DNA from: CAZCBX01 sp964497185
GTDB taxonomy: Bacteria > Bdellovibrionota_G > JALEGL01 > JAGRMV01
NCBI GenBank assembly: GCA_964497185.1
Contig: CAZCBX010000010.1
Span: 1 to 64,000, forward strand
DNA: 64,000 bases
Direction: 5' to 3'
Below the pieces are notes generated by a model that was not told where the DNA came from, ran no database searches, and saw only the letters and a program-made list of their open reading frames with translations. Shown here in pieces: positions 1 through 9,200 of the stretch. Each line of letters opens with the position of its first letter. The first letter of the stretch is position 1. Made by a program: the position numbers and the translations under genes.

Positions 1-116
1 GGGATGTAGCTGATTTGTATTGGATCTTGAGGCGCTTCTTTTTGGGTACATTGAAACGCAAACAAACCTACGAAAATGAGGCAAAACAACACATGAAATC
101 GTCTTAAAATAGTCAT
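1..116 (-). CDS. Putative lipoprotein, N-terminal fragment cut by the window edge
   Basis: Read on the minus strand from an ATG at 116, about 38 codons stay open to the window edge. They begin M-T-I-L-R-R-F-H, followed by a hydrophobic stretch and then F-A-F-Q-C, a slightly atypical lipobox, and a polar region (TQKEAPQD). This is the layout of a lipoprotein signal peptide. The mature protein lies outside the window, so no function can be given. It is divergent from the aldo/keto reductase gene and the two share an upstream region of about 100 bp. Confidence 0.5.
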   Translation of the reverse strand, partial: MTILRRFHVLFCLIFVGLFAFQCTQKEAPQDPIQISYI

Positions 117-220
117 GCTTGCATATGTATCATATTTTATTGTGCGGGAAAGCTTGATTGGACATCTGTGCAACAAACCCTTATGTTGAACAAAAAGAAG
201 CAAAAATCAAGGAGAACACC

Positions 221-1171
221 ATGAAAACGATGCCCCTAAAAAACAAACAATCCATGCCCCAAATTGGTTTGGGAACTTGGCAGTCCAAACCCGGTGAGGT
301 TGGAAAAATTGTCGAGGATGCGCTTACGTACGGGTATCGACACATTGACTGTGCAGCCATCTACAAAAATGAAGAAGAAATTGGCGAAAGCTTTAAACGC
401 GTTTTTCAAAAGACTGATCTTCAGCGTGAAGATGTGTTTATCACTTCCAAACTATGGAACAATGCCCACCGAGAAGAAGATGTGCTGCCCGCTTTGAAGA
501 AAACCCTCCATGACTTAAAGCTCGATTATTTGGACTTGTATTTGATTCACTGGCCGGTGGTTTTTAAAAAAGGGGTTACTTTTCCTGAGTCACCAGACGA
601 ATTCTTGACCTTGGATGAGGTGCCCATCATGGAAACGTATCAAGCCATGGAGCAAGCTTTGAAACAGGGCTTGGTCAAAGCACTGGGTGTTTCAAATTTT
701 AACCAACAAAAGCTGGGTGATTTATTAAAACAAGCAAATACGCCTCCATGCGTGAATCAAGTGGAGTGTCATCCATATTTACAACAACGTGAACTGTTAA
801 GCTTCTGCCAAGAAAATGAAGTGGTGTTAACATGTTATAGCCCCATTGGTAGTCCAGGTCGATCGGAAGACTCTAAAGCCAAGGATGAGCCTCTTTTGCT
901 AGAGGATAAGGTGATTGTGTCTCTGGCTGAAAAATATCAAAAAACGCCCGCACAAATTATTTTGCAATGGTCCATGCAACGAGGGACGGTGGTGATACCC
1001 AAAACCACCCACTTGGAACGGGCCATCGAAAACTTTGAAGCGCAGCAATTTGAAATGGAACCCGCCGATTGTGAAAAAATCACCTCTTTGGATCAATCTT
1101 ATCGTTTTGTAAAGGGTTCATTCTTTACATCGAATGAAAGTCCATATTCCCAAAAAGATTTATGGGGATAG
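221..1171 (+). CDS. Aldo/keto reductase
   Basis: A 316-residue NADPH-dependent aldo/keto reductase that reduces aldehydes or ketones in the cytoplasm. The family's catalytic tetrad is visible as D43 and Y48 (HIDCAAIY), K77 (ITSKLW) and H110 (YLIHWP). The length is normal for the TIM-barrel fold, and the sequence resembles the AKR1-type aldehyde reductases also found in eukaryotes. The ATG at 221 was chosen because AAGGAG lies about 7 nt upstream; reading can extend in frame to 158 but without a ribosome-binding site. The gene ends convergently with the M14 peptidase gene. The physiological substrate cannot be told from sequence. Confidence 0.93.
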   Translation: MKTMPLKNKQSMPQIGLGTWQSKPGEVGKIVEDALTYGYRHIDCAAIYKNEEEIGESFKRVFQKTDLQREDVFITSKLWNNAHREEDVLPALKKTLHDLKLDYLDLYLIHWPVVFKKGVTFPESPDEFLTLDEVPIMETYQAMEQALKQGLVKALGVSNFNQQKLGDLLKQANTPPCVNQVECHPYLQQRELLSFCQENEVVLTCYSPIGSPGRSEDSKAKDEPLLLEDKVIVSLAEKYQKTPAQIILQWSMQRGTVVIPKTTHLERAIENFEAQQFEMEPADCEKITSLDQSYRFVKGSFFTSNESPYSQKDLWG

Positions 1172-1202
1172 CCTGTTTTAGGCAAACCATAGCATTCAAA
1201 TA

Positions 1203-2102
1203 TCAACGCTGAGCCTGGATGTAATCTAACCCACCGACGATTGCGGCGACTTGTGCTTGAATGCATTGTTCGGGCGTGGCGTGTGGACTGTCTGGATAAA
1301 CTTCTGTCGTGGTCACATATTTTGCACGCGTAAGGCTCGTGCTTAAATGAAGTTTTTGTACGTCATAGGCCATCACGCCCTGGCTCAGAACTTCTTTACC
1401 AATAATTTTACCTTCAGAGTCTGCGGGTGCAATGTGGGTTACTTTTTTAACATTTTGAATAATGGCTTCTTGGAATTCTTGTTCCACACGCGCCGAATCA
1501 GCCACGAGATAAAAACCATCGGGAATGTCCCACTTATCTTGGGCGATGCCGTCTCGCTGCGCCAAGGCTGGACGAAAGACGGTATTATCGGTGTCAGTGG
1601 TTTCGTGCAAATCAAAGTGGGCTATATACTTAACACCTAGATTATGTACGGCTTGATAGAGTAAAGCGCATTCTTGAGCCGCGCTGTCTTGAAAAAAATT
1701 GCGATTGGGGTCAATGGCGTCAGGGTTCCATCGGTTGATGGTTTCATATCCCCAGGGGCTCACACAGGGGGCACAGACAAAGTTGAAATGTTTTTCATAC
1801 TCACTGGCGCGTGTGGCCATAAATGAAATGGCGCCTTTGGCCCCGCTGGTTTCATAACCATGGACACCCCCGGTGATCAAAACAGTGGGTTTTTGTGGTG
1901 ACAATTCTCGGCTATGCACCAAGTACAATGGATAAGCATTGTCATAATCCAGTTGTCCGTATTCCTTTACGTTGAATTGCTCTTTAAGCTTGTCAATCTG
2001 GGTGACGAGTTCATCTTGATAAGATCGCTGGATTTTTTGCTCAGTTTTCCATTTGTTTACATCTTGATCGGTCCAAGCCTGAAAGGGTGGGTGATGGCTC
2101 AT
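1203..2102 (-). CDS. M14-family zinc carboxypeptidase-like protein
   Basis: A 299-residue cytoplasmic protein with no signal peptide. The zinc-binding HxxE motif is present as H81-G-Y-E84, the third ligand is probably H166 in HFDLHE, and DPNR at 131-134 is also typical of the M14/AstE-AspA superfamily. A likely catalytic glutamate lies in TTTEVYPDS near the C terminus. These proteins remove a C-terminal residue or an acyl group from an amino acid or peptide; which substrate is used here is not evident. The gene is divergent from the SDR gene across a 127-bp region carrying two dyad symmetries. Confidence 0.82.
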   Translation of the reverse strand: MSHHPPFQAWTDQDVNKWKTEQKIQRSYQDELVTQIDKLKEQFNVKEYGQLDYDNAYPLYLVHSRELSPQKPTVLITGGVHGYETSGAKGAISFMATRASEYEKHFNFVCAPCVSPWGYETINRWNPDAIDPNRNFFQDSAAQECALLYQAVHNLGVKYIAHFDLHETTDTDNTVFRPALAQRDGIAQDKWDIPDGFYLVADSARVEQEFQEAIIQNVKKVTHIAPADSEGKIIGKEVLSQGVMAYDVQKLHLSTSLTRAKYVTTTEVYPDSPHATPEQCIQAQVAAIVGGLDYIQAQR

Positions 2103-2160
2103 GGTATCTCCTTGAAATTGAAAAAAATAATCATGCCTTTTTTTACATACAATGTGATTT

Positions 2161-2174
2161 TTCGCAATTGCGAA
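2161..2174. promoter_or_regulatory. Perfect 14-bp palindrome in a divergent promoter region
   Basis: TTCGCAATTGCGAA is a perfect palindrome between the divergent M14 peptidase and SDR genes. It lies 59 nt upstream of the M14 start and 56 nt upstream of the SDR start. The symmetry and position suggest an operator, but no regulator can be assigned. Confidence 0.4.
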
Positions 2175-2188
2175 TGCTCAAAGACACC

Positions 2189-2208
2189 CTAACCAGGGTT
2201 AGTATTGT
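2189..2208 (+). promoter_or_regulatory. CTAAC-N4-GTTAG dyad with adjacent -10-like hexamer
   Basis: CTAACCAGGGTTAG (2189-2202) is a perfect inverted repeat followed directly by TATTGT, a plausible -10 element, 22 nt before the SDR start. No TTGACA-like -35 is seen. The same 5-4-5 dyad recurs at 13335, 14703, 28518 and 30087, upstream of other stress-type genes. Confidence 0.5.
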
Positions 2209-2229
2209 TAAACAGCCTTTTTGAACAAA

Positions 2230-2979
2230 ATGAGCAACATGAGTGAAACCATTAAGCCCAAAAATCAGCAACCGCAACCCCCTTTTGATAAAGAAGGAAT
2301 TTCACCGCCAGGGTTAGAGGCGGATATGAAACAAAAACCAAAATTTAGGGCACCCGATTATAAACCCGCCAACAAATTAAAAGACAAAGTAGCATTAATT
2401 ACAGGTGGAGACTCAGGCATCGGTCGAGCCACCGCTTATTTATTTGCAAAAGAGGGTGCCCATGTCACCATTGCCTGCCTTGAGAGTGATGTTGCGGATG
2501 CGAAGATGCTTCAAAAAGAAATAAAAGAAGAAACCGATTTGGACATCGACATCTTGACCGGAGATGTAACCGATTTTGATTTTTGTAAAAGCATATGTGA
2601 ACAAACTGCGCAAAAAAGAGGCCAGATCGACCTTTTGGTAAATAATGCAGCTTTCCAAGAGAGCATTGAAGACTTTGAAGATTTGAGCATTGAACACTGG
2701 CATAAAACCTTTCATACCAACATAGATGGTTATTTTTACATGGTGAAAGCGGCATTGCCGCATCTTCCCAAAGGAAGTGCCATCATCAATGTTGGATCCA
2801 TTACTGGGCTCGAAGGCGCTAAAAATTTAATTGATTATTCATCCACCAAGGGTGCCATTCATGCATTTACCAAATCATTGGCGCAAAACTTTGTGGATCG
2901 AGGCATTCGCGTGAATGCTGTGGCACCTGGACCCATTTGGACCCCCTTGAATCCAGCCGAGCGAGATTATGAAGATTAT
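2230..2979 (+). CDS. SDR-family oxidoreductase, C terminus lost in the assembly gap
   Basis: A short-chain dehydrogenase/reductase of the longer type (about 290 residues, YghA/general stress protein 39-like) with a polar N-terminal arm. About 250 residues are visible. The NAD(P)-binding motif is TGGDSGIGRA and the active site is SSITG-type: N in NNAAF, S in INVGSITG, and YSSTK with catalytic Y and K. RVNAVAPGPIWTPL follows before the N run starts at 2980. ATG at 2230 or 2239 may be the start; neither has a strong ribosome-binding site. Members often serve osmotic or oxidative stress survival, which fits the shared upstream dyad. The C-terminal 40 or so residues are missing. Confidence 0.88.
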
Positions 2980-3079
2980 NNNNNNNNNNNNNNNNNNNNN
3001 NNNNNNNNNNNNNNNNNNNNNNNNNNNNNNNNNNNNNNNNNNNNNNNNNNNNNNNNNNNNNNNNNNNNNNNNNNNNNNN
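2980..3079. other. Assembly gap of 100 N
   Basis: Exactly 100 ambiguous bases, the usual placeholder for a scaffold join of unknown length. The left flank is inside an SDR gene and the right flank inside a TerC gene, so the true distance and any genes between them are unknown. Confidence 0.98.
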
Positions 3080-3763
3080 TTGTTGGCCTTGATCGGCATG
3101 GAAATTGTACTTGGCATTGACAATATTGTTTTTATATCCATTGTGGCGGAAAAGGTGCCTGCTGATCGAAGGGATCGTGTTCGAAAATTGGGCATTGGCG
3201 TAGCCTTGCTATTTCGTCTTGGACTTCTTTTTTCAATTTCATGGGTGATGGGTTTAAAAGAACCGTTATTTTCTATATTCAACCACTCCTTTTCAGGTCG
3301 GGATCTTATTTTGTTGGGTGGGGGACTTTTTCTTTTAACCAAAGCCACCCATGAAATTCACGACAACGTCAATGCCGATGACAATCTACACACGCCCAAA
3401 GTAAAAAAACTGCATCAATCCATACCCATGATACTTGGGCAAATTATTTTGCTGGATATCGTGTTTTCATTGGATTCTGTGATCACCGCCGTCGGCATGG
3501 CTGATGAGTTATGGGTGATGGTGGTGGCCATGACCATTGCGATGGTGGTGATGTTGTTCAGTGCGAAATCCATCGGAAATTTTGTTGAAAATCATCCCAC
3601 CATTAAAATATTGGCATTGTCTTTTTTACTGCTCATTGGCGTTATGCTTGTTGCCGAGTCTATGGGGCAACACATCAACAAAGGCTATATTTATTTTGCG
3701 ATGACATTTTCACTATTTGTAGAAGCACTGAATATGCGTTACCGTAAAAAACACACCTCATAA
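3080..3763 (+). CDS. TerC-family integral membrane protein, 5' end missing
   Basis: About 227 residues of a multi-pass TerC-family protein (YkoY/YgdQ type). The diagnostic GMEIVLGIDNIVFISIVA segment lies right after the gap, and a second acidic membrane motif, LLDIVFSLDSVITAVGM, lies mid-protein. These paired Asp/Glu-bearing helices are the presumed metal-handling core. Family members export manganese or other metals, or contribute to tellurium resistance. Only about 10-15 N-terminal residues should be missing. The stop at 3763 is followed by a small hairpin without a T tract, then the symporter gene. Confidence 0.88.
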   Translation: MLALIGMEIVLGIDNIVFISIVAEKVPADRRDRVRKLGIGVALLFRLGLLFSISWVMGLKEPLFSIFNHSFSGRDLILLGGGLFLLTKATHEIHDNVNADDNLHTPKVKKLHQSIPMILGQIILLDIVFSLDSVITAVGMADELWVMVVAMTIAMVVMLFSAKSIGNFVENHPTIKILALSFLLLIGVMLVAESMGQHINKGYIYFAMTFSLFVEALNMRYRKKHTS

Positions 3764-3850
3764 AAACGTCAGACCGCATTGGCTAGATTGGCATAGCAAC
3801 CAGTCTAGAAGTGGGTCGATTAAATCTTGGAATTGCCAGAAAATTTCGCT

Positions 3851-5752
3851 ATGGCATCGAAGATGATTTCGATGTCGACACTGGATTGGGGTATTTTCTA
3901 TGGCTATTTGGCTTTTGCCCTTTGCTTGGGCTTTGCCATTCGAAAAAAAATCACCAACCGCGTGGATTATTTTCTAGCGGGCCGAAACCTTCCATGGTGG
4001 CTGGCTGGATCGTCCATTGCCGCCACGACATTTGCAGCCGATACCCCACTGGCCATTACAGGCATTGTTGCCGCCAAGGGTTTGTCGGGCAACTGGATTT
4101 GGTTTCCATGGATCTTAATCCATGCAGGTGTGGTGCTGTATTTTTCCAAAAAATGGAATCAAACAGGTGTGCTGACCGACTCTGAGTTTGTTGAATTGCG
4201 CTACGAGGGCAAAACAGCCAGAGTGCTTCGATACACCCGTGCAGGGTTGTCTGGTTTGGTGTTTAACTGCATTGTAATGGGTTGGGTGATTCGCGCGATG
4301 GTGAAAATTATCAGTCCTTTTTTTCACTGGGATCAGTGGACACCAGGTTTATACAATTTTCTTTTATCCATCTGGCCGAGCAGCGCTGCCCTTGGTTCTC
4401 CTTCCGAAGGAATGACAATCTTCATCTTGCTCATCATTGTACTGGTGTACTCCACCATGGGTGGCATTCGAGGGGTCATTATCACAGATATGTTTCAGTT
4501 GGTGATGGCGCTAACTGGAAGCATATGGCTGGCATGTAAAGTATGGACCACCGTTGGCGGGGTGGATGCACTGCAACGGCAAATGGCCCAGCTGTATGGT
4601 CACGCCCATACCTACCTCGATCTGTTTCCTTCACTTGAACGTGGTTGGGCCAGTACATTGGACATAGGGTTGGGTGTGTTTATGGTTTATTTGATCGTGC
4701 AGTCCTATACCAATATTCCAGCCGATGGTGGAGGCTATTTTATGCAGCGCCTCAACACCACCAAAAACGCTGGAGAGGCTAAAAAGGCCATGACACTGTT
4801 TGTGGCCATTCACTTTTTACTTCGCACATGGCCATGGTTTATCGTGGCTGCGGGTGCCCTGATTTTAATTCCTTTGGGTAATGAAACATCCATATTGGGT
4901 GATGTCGCATCGGTTGTCGCTTCAGACCGAGAGCTTGCGTATCCTGTGCTCATGGGCACGCTTTTGCCACCGGTGGTCATTGGGCTCATGATAACAAGTC
5001 TGATGGCCGCATTTATGAGCACGATTGATACCCACATCAATTGGGGTGCTTCTTATTTGGTCAATGACGTGTATTTGAGCATTCGACCCGACAGTACAGC
5101 CAAACAGCAACTGTTGGTTGCAAAAATGGCAGTGGTGTTGTTCATGATTTTGGGCGTTTTTGTAAGCTTTCAGATTCAAAATGTAGAGCAAGGTTGGAAG
5201 TGGTATGCTGCCATTGGCGCTTCGCTGGGTATTCCGACTTTCTTGAGATGGTGGTGGTGGCGTGTTACCGCAATCAGTGAGTTTATGGCCATTGCATTTG
5301 GCTTAACCTCAGCCGTGATTTTATTTTTTACGGACCTTGAATATGAAAAACAAATCATTGTTACATCGGGTATTAGTATTTTGGGTATGTTTGTGGGGAT
5401 GAAGTGGAAACCTGCGCAAGTCACAAACAAACTGCTGCTTTTTATTAAAAAGGTGGAACCCCATGGCTTTTGGCCTGGCAAAACCATGGTTCAAGGCTGG
5501 TTGGAAGTCGTTGCTTTTTTAATCAAGTGGGTGATGTTGGTAGCCGGTGTGCTGGTCATTTTACATGGTCAGCAAGTTTTGTTCTTTCAAGGTCGATGGA
5601 TCCAAGGATTGGCATGGATGGCTATAGGTGTATGGCTTTGGATGTATACGCATCAACTCGACATCCAAAATCAACCCAATCAGAAAACAACCTCATGGAA
5701 AAAGTATGTTTGGCCCAATGTATTGCGCAATATCCAAGGACGAGTTGGCTGA
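3851..5752 (+). CDS. Sodium:solute symporter family transporter
   Basis: A membrane protein of about 633 residues with at least 12 hydrophobic segments. The N-terminal stretch (DYFLAGRNLPWWLAGSS followed by A-A-T-T-F-A-A-D-T-P) is characteristic of the SSS (solute:sodium symporter) family. It should couple Na+ entry to uptake of an organic solute. The substrate is not predictable; the sequence resembles the large uncharacterised SSS members rather than PutP or PanF. The start is uncertain: ATGs at 3851, 3863 and 3872 are all possible and none has a clear ribosome-binding site. The C terminus carries extra hydrophobic segments beyond the usual core. Confidence 0.88.
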   Translation: MASKMISMSTLDWGIFYGYLAFALCLGFAIRKKITNRVDYFLAGRNLPWWLAGSSIAATTFAADTPLAITGIVAAKGLSGNWIWFPWILIHAGVVLYFSKKWNQTGVLTDSEFVELRYEGKTARVLRYTRAGLSGLVFNCIVMGWVIRAMVKIISPFFHWDQWTPGLYNFLLSIWPSSAALGSPSEGMTIFILLIIVLVYSTMGGIRGVIITDMFQLVMALTGSIWLACKVWTTVGGVDALQRQMAQLYGHAHTYLDLFPSLERGWASTLDIGLGVFMVYLIVQSYTNIPADGGGYFMQRLNTTKNAGEAKKAMTLFVAIHFLLRTWPWFIVAAGALILIPLGNETSILGDVASVVASDRELAYPVLMGTLLPPVVIGLMITSLMAAFMSTIDTHINWGASYLVNDVYLSIRPDSTAKQQLLVAKMAVVLFMILGVFVSFQIQNVEQGWKWYAAIGASLGIPTFLRWWWWRVTAISEFMAIAFGLTSAVILFFTDLEYEKQIIVTSGISILGMFVGMKWKPAQVTNKLLLFIKKVEPHGFWPGKTMVQGWLEVVAFLIKWVMLVAGVLVILHGQQVLFFQGRWIQGLAWMAIGVWLWMYTHQLDIQNQPNQKTTSWKKYVWPNVLRNIQGRVG

Positions 5753-5776
5753 ACGGTTTTTAAAAAAAATTCAAAC

Positions 5777-6079
5777 TTAAGAACTTGGAGGCAAATTGAC
5801 TTTATTGGAAAGAGTCGATGAATGGATGGCGTTTTCAGTTGTCTCAACCAATTGAACTTGTTGTAAGAGATCTTCAAACTCTTGCACTCGACGCTCAAAA
5901 ATTCTTTTTAGTTTTTTAACTTCTTCTTCCGATGTAGTTGCTGGATCCAGTGCAACATCCAAGAGAGATAAAACACTGTAAATTGAAGTGTGAAAAGCGC
6001 GCAAGTCGTGCATCCAGCGGCGAGCCTGAGAATTGTCAATGAGCGTTACAGATGTAGACGTGGACTTTGGATGGTTCAT
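5777..6079 (-). CDS. Small helical protein of unknown function
   Basis: A product of about 100 residues, predicted largely helical, with the segment RRWMHDLRAFHTSIYSVLSLLD. Its His-Asp-Leu-Arg spacing is loosely like the H-box of kinase dimerisation or phosphotransfer domains. No ATPase domain follows. It is divergent from the hybrid CheB/CheR kinase gene, which makes a phosphotransfer role conceivable but unproven. An ATG at 6079 is used; a GTG at 6136 would add 19 residues but overlaps a hairpin. Coding status is likely from length and composition, function unknown. Confidence 0.5.
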   Translation of the reverse strand: MNHPKSTSTSVTLIDNSQARRWMHDLRAFHTSIYSVLSLLDVALDPATTSEEEVKKLKRIFERRVQEFEDLLQQVQLVETTENAIHSSTLSNKVNLPPSS

Positions 6080-6132
6080 GCGTTTAAAGTACTGAAAAGC
6101 TTCTTGATTTGCAAGGGGCTTTATAAACCCGA

Positions 6133-6161
6133 CCACGAGAAGACCCCGTGGTTTTTTTGGT
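6133..6161 (+). terminator. Hairpin with T tract upstream of the hybrid kinase
   Basis: CCACG, a 9-nt loop, CGTGG, then seven T residues. It is oriented to stop transcription entering from the left on the plus strand, or to act in the leader of the kinase gene. The stem is short. The flanking sequence at 6161-6178 also holds TTAAC-N8-GTTAA. Confidence 0.35.
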
Positions 6162-6270
6162 TAACATAGTTGCGTTAATATGAGTGCAATCATCTTTTTA
6201 CGTATAGATATGCAACCTGTCACACGCAATTTTCTTTGGGTTGTCCATTATTGTATAGTACACCTTTGCC

Positions 6271-9200
6271 ATGGACGTGGGGAAAAAAACGGATCAACCA
6301 ATGTTGCTCGTTGGTATAGGAACATCAGCAGGGGGTCTTCCAGCGCTCAAAAATTTTTTTCATGCCAATCCCGCACACCCTCAGTTAACATTTGTGGTGG
6401 TCCAGCATTTGGATCCAAATCATAAAAGCATGTTGGCGGATATTTTATCACGGGAAACGATATTAAATGTTTATGAAGCCGAAAATGGACAAAAATTAGC
6501 ACCCAACAGTGTGTATATTATTCCGCCCGATGCATTGATTGAGGTGGAGGGTCATCATATAAAAATTATAAAACCCCATCGTAAGCATGGGTCTCGTTCA
6601 TCCATTGATCATTTGTTTCGCGCGATGGCCGAAAATTTCAAAGCGCAGGGCATTGGCATTTTGCTATCTGGTTCAGGTAGCGATGGAACTGCAGGTTTGA
6701 GAGCCTTAAAAGCCGCTGGCGGTTTGTCGATTGTGCAAGATCCAAGAGATGCCGAATATTCCAGCATGCCTCGAAGTGCTATTGATGCCGGCGTGGTGGA
6801 TGTGGTCTGCAATATTGAAGACATGCCCCAAGTGCTTTTAGATTATGTTGAACATCCTTACGTGGAGTATCAAGAGGAGAGCGAAGCGGATGAGAAAGGC
6901 CTTCAAAGCATCGCAGCACTTTTGAAAACCCGTGAAAATTTTGATTTGCAACAGTATAAAGAAAGCACTGTAGAGCGAAGAATATTGCGCCGGATGAGTC
7001 TAACCGGCAAACGTCAAAAAGAGGATTACATACAACTTTTGAGATCGAATGGTGACGAGCGCGGTTACCTCATGCAAGACTTATTGATTAACGTCACAGA
7101 TTTTTTTCGTGATCAAAATGCTTTTAAAATATTAGAAGACAAAGTTGTTCAAGATATTATTGAATCTGCAGATCCGGGTAGCGATATTCGTATTTGGGTG
7201 GCTGGTTGTGCAAGCGGTGAAGAAGCATACTCGCTGGGTATTTTATTTTTAGAGGGAATAAAAAAAGCAAATAAAGATCTAGATTTGAAAATTTTCGCCA
7301 CTGATGTTGACGAAGAAGCCATTAAAATTGCCCGTAAAGGGCTGTACCCAGCCAGCATTATGTCAGAAGTGCCCGCCGACTACCTCAATACTTATTTTAC
7401 AACAGAAAATGATCAGTATTATAGAGTAAAAACGCACTTACGGGACAAAATATCGTTTGCCACTCAGAATGTATACAGTGATCCACCATTTTCAAAAATG
7501 GACTTGATTAGCTGTAGGAATCTTTTGATCTACTTGCGTAAAAAAGTTCAAAGTAAAGCACTTCAATCTTTTTATTTTGCACTTAATGAACAAGGTTATT
7601 TGTTTTTGGGTAGCTCAGAAAATATTGGCGAACAAAAACAATACTTTCAGCCTATATCCAATAAATGGCGAATTTTTCAAAAGAAGCCTGCTCAGCACAC
7701 AGACTTTCAAGTTGCGCAGTTGGGCCGATTTGTACAACCCAAATATTTTAAGAAAAATTTACAAACAAGACAGAAAAAATCTGATCAATATGGTCCTATC
7801 GAACAAGCCAAAGAAATTTTGTTACAGAATTTGAGCCCATCTGTGTTGATCAATGGTGATAACCAAGTGCTTTATTTCCATGGTGACACGCATCCTTATT
7901 TAAAAATGCCAGACGGCGAGCCGAAATTGGATTTTATTAAAATGCTGGATTCCAAGCTGCGTACGCGCGTAAGAAGCGCAATTTTTAAAGCCCGTCAATC
8001 TAATGAAAAAATTAATATTCATTGCCCGCCAGACTATAGACAAAGTTATCCAAATCAATCGGTCTTTTTAATATCAGTCAGTCCTGTTTCGCATCAAGCA
8101 TTGGATAAAAAAGCTTTGATTATTTCTTTTAAACCTGACGAAGACTTAGAAAAAAATGGATTGGTTTCTGCCAGTTCAACCGTTTCTGGCGATCAAGAAA
8201 ATATGGTTGCAGCCATGGAACGTGACTTGCAAGAAACCCGCAAAGAGTTGCAAAACACCGTAGAAGAACTCGAAACAAGCACCGAAGAGCTAAAAGCCTC
8301 TCATGAGGAAGCACTCTCTACCAATGAAGAACTCCAGTCCACCAACGAGGAGTTAGAAGCAAGCACCGAAGAGCTGCGATCATTGAATGAAGAATTAACC
8401 ACGGTTAACTCGCAGCTAAAAGAGAAAATTGATGCCCTTCAGTCTGCCCATGATGACATTGAAAACTTTTTCGCAAGCACCAATCTAGCCACCATCTTTC
8501 TCTGCGTTAAGTTTAAACTCATGCGTTACACACCAGCAGCGCAACGGCTACTACGATTGGGTCCACAGGACATTGGACATCCCATTAGTGATATATCTCG
8601 TGATTTAATGGATGAAGAAACCATTGATGAGGCCAAAAAAGTGATTCAGAGCCTTGAATCCAGTGAAAAAGAAATTCAGTCGGGTCAACGTTGGTTTGTT
8701 CGAAAGATATTACCTTACCGGACTGGAGATCAGCGCATTGCCGGGGTGGTCATTACGTTCAATGATGTATCTGAGCTTAAAAAAGCCAATCATTTTGTAG
8801 AAATTCGTGAAAAACAGCATGCTGTGATTGCCAAACTTGGAATGGAAGCACTAAAAAATCAAAAGTTGGAGGAACTGATCGATCATACCGTTCGGGAAGT
8901 TGCTTATGTATTAGACGCTGATTACTGCAAATTTTTAAAGTACCAACCAACGCAAAAAAACTTTTTGTTACAAGCGGGCGTAGGTTGGCAAAAAGGAGCT
9001 GTAGGAAAGGAAACTGTAATCGCTGATTCTACAACCCAAGCGGGATACACGCTTAAAGAAAATGAACCGGTCATTGTTGAGGATCTTAACACTGAAAAAA
9101 GATTTGCAGGCCCAAAACTCTTAGTAGACCATCATGTGGTCAGTGGCATGAGTTGTGTAGTTTCCAAAGAGCACGAATGTTATGGCGTATTGAGCGTTCA

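Noticed and set aside
3782..3808. Terminator hairpin between the TerC and symporter genes
   Set aside because: A 9-bp stem (one wobble pair) can form, but no T tract follows; too weak to call.
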